Shown here one piece after another: positions 8,142 through 16,612 of a stretch of 64,000 nucleotides of DNA. A model generated the notes under the pieces. It was not told the DNA's origin. It did no database searches and worked only from the letters and a program-made list of their open reading frames with translations. Within the stretch, counting starts at the first letter, position 1. Every line of letters starts with the position of its first letter. The stretch comes from Planococcus kocurii. Its GTDB lineage: Bacteria > Bacillota > Bacilli > Bacillales_A > Planococcaceae. The stretch is from contig NZ_CP013661.2 in the NCBI RefSeq assembly GCF_001465835.2, forward strand, positions 2,224,501 to 2,288,500, in the 5' to 3' direction. The translations under genes and the position numbers were made by a program.

Positions 8142-9155
8142 ATGGTGAAAGAATTCGAAAAAGAAGTGATGCACGCTATGGATAAGATGTTTGAAAATGA
8201 AATGAAGAAAGTCAATGACTCACTCAGTCAAGATCTGTTAATTTCCTTGATCGGTGAAGTGAATGCAGGGAAATCTTCTACCATCAATAAGATTATTGGA
8301 GCAGAAGTTGCGAGCACCAATCCGATGCCTGGAGAAACAGTTAGCGTGGATCCCTATAACATTCACGGGTTGGAAAACATTAAATTTATGGATACTCCCG
8401 GATTGAATGATCCTAATGACGAGAATCCTAAAAAAACCTTAGAGTTTGTACAGAAATCTGATATTGTGCTGTTTTTCTTAAACGCTGCCGGAACAGTATT
8501 TTCTGAAAGCGAAAAAGAGAAGTTTAATGAAATCGAAAAACACAATAAAGACATTTTGATTGTCTTAAATAAAATTGATGCGGCGGAAAACATACCATCC
8601 ATCGTTCAATTCATCCAAGGACATACAGGTCATAAATACAAAGTCATTCCAATTTCCTCGAAAACAGAAGAGAATTTGGAGACTTTAAAAAAGGAAATTC
8701 TTTTTTTGCTCGAAAAGAAGGGGAAGGATTTGCTCTTCGCTAAAAGCTTGAAAGAAAAATCCTCTGCGGCTACGCGTTGGATTATCGGTGCTGGCGTTTC
8801 AGCAGGCGTCATCGGAGCATCACCTATCCCTGGATCAGATGTAGTACCGCTAACGTCTTTACAAGTCGGGCTGATTATCAAGTTATCGAAACTTTACGAC
8901 AAACCGTTAACTAAAAAAGCAGCGAAAGACATGATTGTGATTACCGCGACACAAACAATCGGTCACACGATTTACCGGCAGGCATTAAAGTTCATTCCGG
9001 GAGCAGGATCTATTATTGGGGGCACAGTTGCTTCGTCCATGACGCTAGCACTTGGCTATGGTGTGAAGTATGCTTATGAAAATAACATGGCTATTGACTA
9101 CGACATGATCGGAGACTTATTCGTAAAGCTGAAAAAACGTGAGAAAAAAGCCTGA
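8142..9155 (+). CDS. Era/dynamin-like GTPase with C-terminal DUF697 membrane domain
   Basis: 337 residues. The G domain has the P-loop GEVNAGKS (38-45), DTPG (84-87) and NKID (143-146). The C-terminal third (about 205-320) is hydrophobic and resembles the DUF697 family, with helices around GVSAGVIGASPIPGSD and GAGSIIGGTVASS. Such GTPases associate with membranes and are linked to envelope or stress functions; the specific role is unknown. The ATG has a GAGGGGGG site. A TATAAT (8104-8109) lies upstream, so the gene may be transcribed alone. A strong hairpin ends it. Confidence 0.85.
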   Translation: MVKEFEKEVMHAMDKMFENEMKKVNDSLSQDLLISLIGEVNAGKSSTINKIIGAEVASTNPMPGETVSVDPYNIHGLENIKFMDTPGLNDPNDENPKKTLEFVQKSDIVLFFLNAAGTVFSESEKEKFNEIEKHNKDILIVLNKIDAAENIPSIVQFIQGHTGHKYKVIPISSKTEENLETLKKEILFLLEKKGKDLLFAKSLKEKSSAATRWIIGAGVSAGVIGASPIPGSDVVPLTSLQVGLIIKLSKLYDKPLTKKAAKDMIVITATQTIGHTIYRQALKFIPGAGSIIGGTVASSMTLALGYGVKYAYENNMAIDYDMIGDLFVKLKKREKKA

Positions 9156-9160
9156 TGACT

Positions 9161-9200
9161 GAAAATCGCCCCTCTCCTGCAGAGGGGCGATTTTCAATTT
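9161..9200 (+). terminator. Intrinsic terminator, 15-bp stem
   Basis: GAAAATCGCCCCTCT (9161-9175) pairs perfectly with AGAGGGGCGATTTTC (9181-9195) across a five-base loop. The A and T tracts inside the stem make it usable in both directions. Confidence 0.8.
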
Positions 9201-9258
9201 GCTTGCGTCTTTCGAATTTGTCATTTACCTTTAGAAGAAAGGTTGGCGGAGGTGCGGG

Positions 9259-9939
9259 ATGAAGATATTGGTTGTAGAAGATAATCCAAGTGTTAGTTCG
9301 ATGCTGGAGCTGTTCTTTTCGAAAGAAGGCATTCAAGGTGAATTTGCAGCTGATGGACTAGAAGGCTACCAGAAATATAAAGAGGGCACACACGATTTGT
9401 TAATCTTGGATTGGATGCTTCCAGGAATGGACGGTATCTCATTGTGTCGCAAAATCCGTGAAGAAGGAAGCGCAGTTCCGATTATTATGCTGACTGCAAA
9501 AGATAGTGAATCTGATCAAGTGATTGGTTTTGAAATGGGAGCTGATGACTATGTCACAAAACCGTTTAGTCCGTTAACGTTGATGGCGCGTATTAAAGCA
9601 GTTACTCGCAGGACTCAAAAGATGGAAGCCACTTTGGATCTCATCGAAACTCTCCATTTTACTGTGAATAAGGAAACTCGGAGTGTCTTAAAGGATGCAC
9701 AAGAAGTTGATGGTTTAACGCCTAAGGAATTTGATTTGTTAGTGTTTTTCTTGCAACATCCAAAACAAGTGTTCAGTCGTGAACAGTTATTGGAACAAGT
9801 ATGGGGCTACCAGTTTTACGGTGATGAACGAACAGTGGATGTTCACATTAAACGACTTCGGAAAAAGATAAATGGCGGAGACAAGCTATTCCATACCGTA
9901 TGGGGAGTGGGCTATAAATTTGAAGAACACGCGAATTAA
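9259..9939 (+). CDS. OmpR/PhoB-family response regulator
   Basis: 226 residues. The receiver domain has the acidic pair ED (7-8), phospho-acceptor D51 in LILDWMLPGMDG, T/S in MLTAKD and the switch lysine in YVTKPFSP. The C-terminal winged helix (from about residue 130) shows LTPKEFDLLVFFLQHP and DERTVDVHIKRLRKKI. It partners with the kinase that overlaps its 3' end. The genes downstream encode a PrsA-like foldase and an HtrA protease, so a secretion- or envelope-stress role like CssR is plausible, but that is drawn from position only. Confidence 0.93.
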   Translation: MKILVVEDNPSVSSMLELFFSKEGIQGEFAADGLEGYQKYKEGTHDLLILDWMLPGMDGISLCRKIREEGSAVPIIMLTAKDSESDQVIGFEMGADDYVTKPFSPLTLMARIKAVTRRTQKMEATLDLIETLHFTVNKETRSVLKDAQEVDGLTPKEFDLLVFFLQHPKQVFSREQLLEQVWGYQFYGDERTVDVHIKRLRKKINGGDKLFHTVWGVGYKFEEHAN

Positions 9940-11323
9940 ATATTTCTATCAGCTGATTGCTAGTCATATGAGTATTTTGCTGATTGCTTTTTTGATTTTG
10001 AGTGTTTTGTTCGTTCGTTATGTAGATGACTTTGCGTATAACGAAAAAGCACAGGAATTGGAGAATTATGGTGAACAAATTATTGATGAGCTCGGTCACA
10101 AGCGACCGGGCACTAACTTGCAGTCATATGTCTCAATCTTAAAAGCACAAAATATCAGTTTTATTGTTTTTGATCAGCAAAGTCGTATTTTGTATCCGGT
10201 GTCTGGCTCTTTTCCACCTGTTGAGCTGACACCAAAAGAATGGAACGTTATTGAACAAGGCGAAACTCTTATCGTTAATCGTGATGTTGAGCGGTTCGAT
10301 TTTACGGTAACATTTGTAGCGATGCCTTATTTTGAAAATGACCAATTGGCTGGTGGCGTCTTGCTTGCTTCCCCTGTTAGTGGGGTAAGTGAAATGATCG
10401 CTGAGTTAAATAAAACCTTGACCACTGCTATTTTAATTGCGTTTGCGATTGCTTTGTTGTTTAGTTTATGGCTTTCTAAAATGCATGTTAGCCGAATTCA
10501 GCGAATGCAAAAAGCGACTTCTATGATTAGTGAAGGTCATTATGATGTCAATTTGCCTGAATCGAATTTTGATGAGTTCGGTGATTTAGCACATGACTTT
10601 AACAAAATGGCTGCGAAGCTCCAGCAATCGAATGAAGAAATCGATCGGCTGGAAAATCGTCGCCGTCAATTTATGGCAGATGTGTCACATGAAATGAGAA
10701 CACCACTGACCACCATTGCGGGCATCATGGAAGGGCTTCGTAACAACATGATTGAAGAAAGCCAACGGGAAAAAGGCATTCGTCTAGCGAGTGAAGAAAC
10801 AAAGCGCTTAATGCGTCTCGTTAATGAAAATTTGGATTACGAGAAAATTAGATCTAATCAAGTCGTGCTAACAAAAGAAGAAATTGATGCAGATGAGCTA
10901 TTAGAAATTATCCAAGAACAGCTTTATCAGCAGGCAAAAGATAAAGGCAATACAATTGTCATTCACACGAATCCAGGAGATATTATCTATGGCGATATGG
11001 ATCGTCTCATTCAAATCCTGATGAACATCGTCAAAAATGCGATTCAGTTTACCGAAGGAGGTACCATTTTCTTAACCACTCATTCTGAACCCGACCACAT
11101 GTCGATTATTGTTGAAGATAACGGGGTGGGAATTGATGTCGAGGAAATTGATTTGATTTGGCGTCGTTTCTATAAAGCAGATTTATCGCGCGGAAGTGGC
11201 CAATTTGGATTGGGCTTATCAATTGTTAAGCAATTGGTGACGCTGCATGATGGAGAAATTGATGTGGAAAGTAAAAAAGAGCAAGGCACGAAGTTTATTA
11301 TCCGCTTGCCACATAAAAAATGA
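9920..11323 (+). CDS. Membrane sensor histidine kinase
   Basis: 467 residues from a TTG at 9920, chosen because GGGGAG (9902-9907) sits upstream and the protein then begins MKNTRIKYFYQL before the first membrane helix. An ATG at 9872 in the same frame would overlap the regulator gene by 68 bases. Two membrane segments (about 15-35 and 168-188) flank an extracellular sensor domain of about 130 residues. HAMP, HisKA with H257 in FMADVSHEMRTPL, and HATPase with N and G boxes (VKNAIQFTEGG, EDNGVGI, GQFGLGLSIVKQL) follow. It phosphorylates the overlapping response regulator. Confidence 0.9.
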   Translation: MKNTRIKYFYQLIASHMSILLIAFLILSVLFVRYVDDFAYNEKAQELENYGEQIIDELGHKRPGTNLQSYVSILKAQNISFIVFDQQSRILYPVSGSFPPVELTPKEWNVIEQGETLIVNRDVERFDFTVTFVAMPYFENDQLAGGVLLASPVSGVSEMIAELNKTLTTAILIAFAIALLFSLWLSKMHVSRIQRMQKATSMISEGHYDVNLPESNFDEFGDLAHDFNKMAAKLQQSNEEIDRLENRRRQFMADVSHEMRTPLTTIAGIMEGLRNNMIEESQREKGIRLASEETKRLMRLVNENLDYEKIRSNQVVLTKEEIDADELLEIIQEQLYQQAKDKGNTIVIHTNPGDIIYGDMDRLIQILMNIVKNAIQFTEGGTIFLTTHSEPDHMSIIVEDNGVGIDVEEIDLIWRRFYKADLSRGSGQFGLGLSIVKQLVTLHDGEIDVESKKEQGTKFIIRLPHKK

Positions 11324-11354
11324 CTTGGGACAAACAGTCTCAAGTCATTTTTTT
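11315..11354 (+). terminator. Intrinsic terminator of the two-component operon
   Basis: AAAAATGACTTG pairs with CAAGTCATTTTT around a loop containing GGGACAAACAGTCT; the stem overlaps the TGA stop of the kinase and a run of T follows (to 11354). Confidence 0.8.
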
Positions 11355-11448
11355 GAAAAAAATAGTTGATTGTTAAAACTCTAGTCATAGTTTATTCATA
11401 ATTGCTTGATAAGCTAGAGATAACAACTTAGGAAAAGAGGAAATAAGT

Positions 11449-12315
11449 ATGAAAAAACTTTTATACATTGGAATTGGCGTACTAGCGGCAAGCGCAATTT
11501 TTGTGATGGTTGCATTTTCAGGGGACGACTCAGTAGCTTCAGTAGGAGATAAAGAAATCACCAAAGAAGCCTTGTATGACAAAATGGTCGCTTCTGCTGG
11601 TGCAGCGACACTCGACGCGATGATTTCAAACGAAGTGGTCAATCAAGAAGCGGATAAAGCAGACATTAAAGTGACTCAAGAAGAGCTCGACGCAGAAATG
11701 GCAGTCTATGAAGAAAGTTATGGTGGGGCGGAAGCACTTGAACAAGCACTGGCGTCAAGCGGAATGTCGATAGCAGATCTGGAAGACGAAATGAAAATTT
11801 ACTTGAAAGTTGAAAAAATCGTCGGACCAGATATTAACATAACAGATGAGCAAATCAGTACGTATTTTGAAGAAAACAAAGAGTCTTTTGAACAGCCTTC
11901 AAAAGTTGCAGCAAACCACATTTTGGTAGGCACTCAAGAAGAAGCAGACGAAGTCAAAGCGAAGCTTGATGATGGTGATGACTTTGCCGAACTAGCAGCA
12001 GCATATTCTACAGATACAAGCAATGCTGACAATGGCGGTGCACTAGGTGAATTTGGTGCAGGAGAAATGGCAGCAGAGTTTGAAGCAGCAGCATTTAGTA
12101 TGAAAGTTGATGAAATCAGTGAGCCTGTAGAAACGGAATATGGCTTCCACATCATCCAAGTGACTGGAAAAACAGATGCAGCAGATGCAAATTTAGAAGA
12201 CAGCAAAGAACAGATAAAAGAAACTCTATTTGATGAAGCATTAAATACAAAATATGCTGAATGGCTAGCTGAAAAAATCGAATCATACGATATCGTCAAT
12301 ACTTTAACAAAATAG
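11449..12315 (+). CDS. PrsA-like parvulin peptidyl-prolyl isomerase, membrane anchored
   Basis: 288 residues. A hydrophobic N-terminus (about 3-23) is followed by a SurA-like N domain and a central PpiC/parvulin domain (about 150-240: AANHILVGTQEEAD, then GGALGEFGAGEMAAEF and EYGFHIIQVTG). PrsA folds secreted proteins at the outer face of the membrane and is normally a lipoprotein. This protein has no cysteine at all near the signal sequence (MVAFSGDDS where a lipobox would be expected), so it is probably held by an uncleaved signal anchor. HtrA starts 13 bases after it, which suggests one operon. Confidence 0.88.
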   Translation: MKKLLYIGIGVLAASAIFVMVAFSGDDSVASVGDKEITKEALYDKMVASAGAATLDAMISNEVVNQEADKADIKVTQEELDAEMAVYEESYGGAEALEQALASSGMSIADLEDEMKIYLKVEKIVGPDINITDEQISTYFEENKESFEQPSKVAANHILVGTQEEADEVKAKLDDGDDFAELAAAYSTDTSNADNGGALGEFGAGEMAAEFEAAAFSMKVDEISEPVETEYGFHIIQVTGKTDAADANLEDSKEQIKETLFDEALNTKYAEWLAEKIESYDIVNTLTK

Positions 12316-12328
12316 AGGAGGAGAACAC

Positions 12329-13522
12329 ATGGGGTATTATAATTCATCTGAACCTAAAGGAAACAAAAAAGGCTATTTTGCTTCAAGCTTTACAGGGTTA
12401 CTTGCAGGGGCGTTGTTAGTAGGAGTCATTTTGCCGAGTGTGACTGATGGAGAAGTGGCAGGGACTGAACCGACGTCCACCAGTCAGGCGGTCAGTGGCT
12501 TGCAAACAACATCTTCAGTTGTCACTTCAGATGTAACGAAGGTTGTTGAGAATACAACAGATGCAGTGGTCGGGGTTTCCAATTTACAAGTAGCACAACA
12601 AGATCCTTTCGCTGCACAAACTAGTGAAAAAGAGCAATCGCAAGAAGCGGGTGTCGGATCTGGCGTCATTTATAAAAAAGATGGCGACACTGCATATGTT
12701 GTGACGAATAACCATGTAGTAGAAGGCGCAGAAAAAGTGAAGGTCACGTTATCAGATGGGACAGAACTTGATGCAGAAGTACTGGGAACAGATGTCTGGA
12801 CTGATTTGGCGGTGTTGAAAGTTCCAGCTGCGAGTATCAAAACGGTAGCAGAATTTGGAGATTCGTCGGTATTACAAGCAGGTGAGCCAGTTATCGCTAT
12901 TGGTAATCCATTAGGCCTGCAGTTTTCAGGGTCAGTAACGACAGGTGTCATTTCAGGAACAGAGCGCTTAGTGCCAATTGATATAAACCAAGACGGCACA
13001 GAAGACTGGCAGTCAGAAGTTCTTCAGACCGATGCCGCTATTAGTCCCGGAAATAGCGGGGGCGCGTTGATTAATGCACAAGGGCAAGTAATTGGCATCA
13101 ACTCCATGAAAATCGCTCAAAGTGCTGTAGAAGGAATTGGCCTGGCGATACCGATCAATACAGCCATTCCAATTATCTCAGATCTGGAAACGCAAGGAAC
13201 GGTAAGCCGACCATCAATGGGAGTTGCGATTTTGGACTTAGCAGAAGTCCCTGCACAATATCGCGGCAATCAATTGAACTTGCCAGCTGAAGTTGAAGGG
13301 GGCATCGTCGTTCAATCGGTAGTTGAAGGTTCAGGAGCGTCAACAGCAGGGCTAGAAGCATATGATGTCATTGTTGAACTAGACGGAAAACCAGTGAATT
13401 CTGTATTGGAACTTCGTCAATACTTGTACAACGAAACGAAAGTCGGAGAGACGCTGAAAGTGAAAGCTTATCGAAACGGAGAGCTTCAAAATTTTGAGCT
13501 GACATTAATGGAAAATAGCTAA
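12329..13522 (+). CDS. HtrA/DegP-like serine protease with PDZ domain
   Basis: 397 residues. A short cytoplasmic tail and one membrane helix (about 19-37) precede the trypsin-like domain with catalytic H129 (NNHVVEG), D159 (WTDLAVLK) and S243 (GNSGGAL). A single PDZ domain lies at about 290-390. The protein degrades or refolds misfolded exported proteins. The AGGAGGAG site is 13 bases beyond the stop of the PrsA-like gene, so the two are probably co-transcribed. The two-component system lies just upstream behind a terminator. Confidence 0.93.
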   Translation: MGYYNSSEPKGNKKGYFASSFTGLLAGALLVGVILPSVTDGEVAGTEPTSTSQAVSGLQTTSSVVTSDVTKVVENTTDAVVGVSNLQVAQQDPFAAQTSEKEQSQEAGVGSGVIYKKDGDTAYVVTNNHVVEGAEKVKVTLSDGTELDAEVLGTDVWTDLAVLKVPAASIKTVAEFGDSSVLQAGEPVIAIGNPLGLQFSGSVTTGVISGTERLVPIDINQDGTEDWQSEVLQTDAAISPGNSGGALINAQGQVIGINSMKIAQSAVEGIGLAIPINTAIPIISDLETQGTVSRPSMGVAILDLAEVPAQYRGNQLNLPAEVEGGIVVQSVVEGSGASTAGLEAYDVIVELDGKPVNSVLELRQYLYNETKVGETLKVKAYRNGELQNFELTLMENS

Positions 13523-13530
13523 AACACGAA

Positions 13531-13588
13531 GAAAAAGGGGAGCTCTCAAAAAGTCATGAACAATGACTTTTGAGGGCACCCCCTTTTT
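13531..13588 (+). terminator. Intrinsic terminator after htrA, resembling an IS end
   Basis: AAAAAGGGG(G) pairs with CCCCCTTTTT, and inside it CTCAAAAAGTCAT (13545-13557) pairs with ATGACTTTTGAG (13563-13574). The inner 30 bases match 26 of 30 positions of the end of the IS relic at 56794-56823 read on the other strand. Confidence 0.85.
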
Positions 13589-13621
13589 ATTATGGATAAG
13601 TTGAATTGCCTGATAAAAAAA

Positions 13622-13825
13622 TTAGTTAGAAACGCCAAACCAATCTGTTCCAATTCCGAAGCCGATGAGGATGAGAACTAGTATAACAAAGATGATAATA
13701 CCGAGTTGCAATGGCTTGTAACCGGTAACTTTCGGTTCTTGTAATCCTTGTTTATCTTCAGGTGGACGGCGTTTTGCTTCTTCTTCGGTCTCTTTCATGT
13801 ATTTCTTTTTGTCGTCGTTGCTCAT
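13622..13825 (-). CDS. Small single-pass membrane protein, function unknown
   Basis: 67 residues: a charged, Lys/Glu-rich N-terminal half (with RRPPEDKQG) and one C-terminal membrane helix (about 43-60). I do not recognise a family. It has a good AGGAGG site and a sigma-B-like promoter 35 bases upstream (13860-13884), so it is probably a general-stress gene. It lies downstream of the PfpI gene on the same strand but seems to have its own promoter inside the 3' end of that gene. Confidence 0.7.
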   Translation of the reverse strand: MSNDDKKKYMKETEEEAKRRPPEDKQGLQEPKVTGYKPLQLGIIIFVILVLILIGFGIGTDWFGVSN

Positions 13826-13859
13826 TTGAATGCCTCCTCGAAGGTGCTAGTAGTTTTCT

Positions 13860-13884
13860 TTACCCTGTTAAGAAAAAGTTCAAT
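13860..13884 (-). promoter_or_regulatory. Sigma-B-like promoter of the small membrane protein gene
   Basis: Read on the minus strand: -35 ATTGAA (4 of 6 against GTTTAA), 13-base spacer, -10 GGGTAA (exact). The -10 block and spacing are the same as in the neighbouring promoter at 14625-14649. Confidence 0.5.
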
Positions 13885-14584
13885 CCATGAACTTTTCTTC
13901 TGACTGCAACTCACGTTGAGTGAGTTTCTGAGCCAGTTCACGACCGAAAAGCTGTGAAGATTGCGGATCGCGACCTGTTAGAATTTGTTTGCTCCCCCAG
14001 ACCACATAGGCGTCGTGATTGCTCTCTTCGTGGTAATTGCCAATCTTCTTTAATTCATCTTCAAGGCTAAAAGGTAATAGTTCGACAACCTCTTTTGGTT
14101 CTTTGTTATTTGGGTAGCCGGTTACTTTCAGCCCTTCTAAAAGATGGCGACCGTCCCTAGTCTTTGTATAAACCAGTGGTGCCGGTCCGTGACAAACAGC
14201 GGATACAATACCGCCCAATTCATAAACGACATTAATCACAGCGTGTAAGTCTTCGTTGTGTGCTAAGTCAAACATCGCCCCATGTCCGCCAACGATCATA
14301 ATGGCGTCGTAGTCGCTAGCTTTAACATCAACTATCGGTGTCGTCTTATCTGCCATACCTGATTCGTATTGCTTTTTGTAGATACCATCTGGATCGTAAT
14401 CTTTACTTATACTGATTGGATCTACAGTAGGTTTACCGCCCTCAATAGAAGCAAGTCCGACAGTATGTCCTTCTTTTTCAAGCTCTAGTGCAGGAGCAAA
14501 AAGTTCTTCTGCCCACCATCCTGTTACGTAATTATGTTCTTCGTTTATATAGCCATTTGACAGTACTGCCAATACTTTCGCCAT
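13880..14584 (-). CDS. DJ-1/PfpI family (class I glutamine amidotransferase-like, Hsp31-type) protein
   Basis: 234 residues. The nucleophile elbow is C131-H132 in VSAVCHGPAPLV, and VGGHGAMFDL (about 98-107) forms the loop before it; ENHNYVTGWW-like residues near the N-terminus and GRDPQSSQ near the end match the Hsp31-like group. Members act as glyoxalase III, deglycase-like enzymes or chaperones and protect against carbonyl and oxidative stress. A sigma-B-like promoter lies 41 bases before the ATG, which fits a general-stress role. It is divergent from the LOV photoreceptor gene. Confidence 0.88.
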   Translation of the reverse strand: MAKVLAVLSNGYINEEHNYVTGWWAEELFAPALELEKEGHTVGLASIEGGKPTVDPISISKDYDPDGIYKKQYESGMADKTTPIVDVKASDYDAIMIVGGHGAMFDLAHNEDLHAVINVVYELGGIVSAVCHGPAPLVYTKTRDGRHLLEGLKVTGYPNNKEPKEVVELLPFSLEDELKKIGNYHEESNHDAYVVWGSKQILTGRDPQSSQLFGRELAQKLTQRELQSEEKFMD

Positions 14585-14624
14585 TCTTTTTTCCTCCTGT
14601 TTGGAAAAGTCTTTGTTCTTTCAT

Positions 14625-14649
14625 TTACCCTGTAAAGAAATCCTGAAAC
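14625..14649 (-). promoter_or_regulatory. Sigma-B-like promoter of the PfpI-family gene
   Basis: On the minus strand: -35 GTTTCA (5 of 6), 13-base spacer, -10 GGGTAA (exact match to the sigma-B consensus). It sits 41 bases upstream of the ATG. Confidence 0.65.
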
Positions 14650-14687
14650 GTAATGGATACAGAGTGTTTGGATTTGAGTTCGGAGAT

Positions 14688-15539
14688 ATGCTAGGATTAT
14701 TACATGAAACGAGAGAAGAGGTAGATCACTTGAGAGAGTTAAACCAAAAAACCCAAGTGACTTTGCTTGAAGCTATGCTCGATGGCAGCAAAGTTGGGAC
14801 AATTGTGACTGATCCGTCACAGCAGGACAATCCAATCATTTATACAAATAGAACCTTTATCGAAATGACCGGATATACGCAACAAGAAGTAATTGGGGAA
14901 AACTGTCGTTTCTTGCAGGGACCTGAAACATCAAAAGAAGATACTGAAAAAATGAAAAAAGCTATCGCCAATAAAGAAAAAGTGATTGTGACTTTATTAA
15001 ATTATCGCAAAGACGGTTCTCCATTCTGGAACCGGCTAGTAATTGAGCCTGTCTGGATAGACGAGAAGCTTTATTTTATCGGCACGCAAACGGACATTAC
15101 GTTAGAGCGTGCTCAACAACAGGCGATTATGGCGAACGAAGACGAGATTGAAAAATTGATGCTCCCTATTTTGTCCGTACAGGAAAATGTTGCGACCGTT
15201 GCACTTGTTGGAACTATGGACATTCAGCGCTTTGAAATGTTGAAGGTGAAAATTTGCGAATATGTTCAACAGCACCGTATTGAATATGCAATTATCGACA
15301 TCACCGGTCTGACTTGGAACGAAAAATCACCGCTTTATTGGTTTTCACAAATTTACGAAGCACTTCGAATTATGGGAAGTAAACTTTATGTAACAGGCAT
15401 TTCTGCGGTTGCTGCTCAGCAGTTTGTCAATAATTTAGATCGTGACAGTCGCTTAGTTACATTTTCAACAATTGAAAAAGCATTGAATTTTATTGCACAA
15501 GAAGAAAGTGGAAAAAGTCGCTTGAGACAAAATAAATAA
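14688..15539 (+). CDS. Blue-light photoreceptor, LOV-STAS (YtvA-like)
   Basis: About 283 residues from ATG 14688. The start is uncertain: GGAG lies only 2 bases before it, and GTG 14664 and TTG 14601 are in frame upstream. A short coiled region (1-28) precedes the LOV domain, with the photoactive Cys73 in GENCRFLQG, TGYTQQEVIG before it and NYRKDGSPFWNRL after it. The C-terminal STAS domain (about 155-270) resembles anti-sigma antagonists. In Bacillus subtilis YtvA forms a flavin-cysteinyl adduct in blue light and activates sigma B through the stressosome. Its neighbours here carry sigma-B-like promoters, which fits. Confidence 0.92.
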   Translation: MLGLLHETREEVDHLRELNQKTQVTLLEAMLDGSKVGTIVTDPSQQDNPIIYTNRTFIEMTGYTQQEVIGENCRFLQGPETSKEDTEKMKKAIANKEKVIVTLLNYRKDGSPFWNRLVIEPVWIDEKLYFIGTQTDITLERAQQQAIMANEDEIEKLMLPILSVQENVATVALVGTMDIQRFEMLKVKICEYVQQHRIEYAIIDITGLTWNEKSPLYWFSQIYEALRIMGSKLYVTGISAVAAQQFVNNLDRDSRLVTFSTIEKALNFIAQEESGKSRLRQNK

Positions 15540-15557
15540 TGACGACAGTTGCTAAAA

Positions 15558-15590
15558 ACAGCCCCGGCGTATGCCGGGGCTGTTGTATTT
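15558..15590. terminator. Bidirectional terminator between convergent genes
   Basis: ACAGCCCCGGC (15558-15568) pairs with GCCGGGGCTGT (15573-15583) across GTAT. T-rich sequence follows on the plus strand and TTTTTA follows on the minus strand, so it can serve both the LOV gene and the SDR gene. Confidence 0.88.
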
Positions 15591-16465
15591 TACGAACTAA
15601 TATAATCTCCACCATTAATATGAATCGCTTGTCCTGTTACGTAGGTAGAGTCTTTAGAAGCTAGATATACGTAAGCTGGCGCCAATTCAGAAGGTTGCCC
15701 ACGTCGCTCCATTAATGTGTCGTTCCCTTGGTTTTTGACTTTTTCTGCATCAAAAGTTGAGGGGATAAGAGGTGTCCAAATAGGACCAGGTGCAACTGAA
15801 TTTACGCGGATGCCTTGTTCTGCAATGTTAGCAGACAACGAGCGAGTAAAGCTTGTAATTGCTCCTTTGGTTGACGAATAATCAATTAGTCCAGGAGCAC
15901 CGCGGTAAGCAGTTACGGATGAAGTATTGATGATACTGTCTCCTTTTTGAAGATGTGGGAGAGCAGCTTGAGTTAAATAGAACATACTAAAAATGTTAGT
16001 AGAGAAAGTTTCCATTAATTGATCAGGGCTAATCGCTAGAAAGTCATCTTGTGGAAACTGTTTTCCAGCATTGTTCACTAACACATTCAATTGGCCGAAT
16101 TCAGAAATAATGTCTACTATAAGCTGATTGCAATTTTCAACGTCACTGACATCGGTGGCAAATTTAATTGCCTTTGCTCCGTAAGACTCAATCGCTGCTA
16201 TTGTTTTTTTTGCATCTTCGTGTTCGTCAAGATAGGCGATAGCGATGCTGGCACCTTCTTTAGCATAGGCCACTGCTACTGCGCGACCGATCCCACTGTC
16301 TCCGCCTGTAATAAGTGCGACTTTTCCTTCAAGTTTTCCAGAACCTCTATAGTCTTTGTCATCATAAATCGGTTCAGGGTTCATTTGCTTCTCGGACCCC
16401 GGCTGTGTAGATTGTTCTTGAGGTTCAACTTGTTCATCTATTTTTTCGAATTCATCTCTCGCCAT
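15590..16465 (-). CDS. Short-chain dehydrogenase, general stress protein 39-like
   Basis: 291 residues. A charged leader of about 45 residues (rich in Glu and Gln, ending PIYDDKDYRGSGKL) precedes a classical SDR domain: TGGDSGIGRA (cofactor loop, about 53-62), NNAGKQ, catalytic Ser in INTSSV and YSSTKG (Tyr and Lys). The leader and the DYxGSGKLxGKVALITGGDSGIGRA pattern are typical of the YhdF/YhxD/GSP39 group, which is under sigma B in Bacillus. A perfect sigma-B-type promoter precedes it. The substrate is unknown. Confidence 0.9.
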   Translation of the reverse strand: MARDEFEKIDEQVEPQEQSTQPGSEKQMNPEPIYDDKDYRGSGKLEGKVALITGGDSGIGRAVAVAYAKEGASIAIAYLDEHEDAKKTIAAIESYGAKAIKFATDVSDVENCNQLIVDIISEFGQLNVLVNNAGKQFPQDDFLAISPDQLMETFSTNIFSMFYLTQAALPHLQKGDSIINTSSVTAYRGAPGLIDYSSTKGAITSFTRSLSANIAEQGIRVNSVAPGPIWTPLIPSTFDAEKVKNQGNDTLMERRGQPSELAPAYVYLASKDSTYVTGQAIHINGGDYISS

Positions 16466-16504
16466 TGTAAATCCTCCTCTAGTTTAAGTAGTACTAGTTG
16501 CATT

Positions 16505-16529
16505 ATTCCCGTTGGTAATCCACTTAAAC
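16505..16529 (-). promoter_or_regulatory. Sigma-B-type promoter of the SDR gene
   Basis: On the minus strand: -35 GTTTAA (exact), 13-base spacer, -10 GGGAAT (exact match to the GGGWAW form). It is 40 bases before the ATG and is the best of the four in this block. Confidence 0.75.
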
Positions 16530-16561
16530 ACTGGAGAGCAGAACTAGATTAATCAGAGTTC

Positions 16562-16596
16562 AAAAAAGGCAGTGCCCGTTTAGAGAGGGCACTGCC
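16562..16596 (-). terminator. Terminator of the superoxide dismutase gene
   Basis: GGCAGTGCCC (16568-16577) pairs with GGGCACTGCC (16587-16596). On the minus strand the stem is followed by six U. Confidence 0.88.
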
Positions 16597-16612
16597 GATG
16601 TTTAAGCGATCG

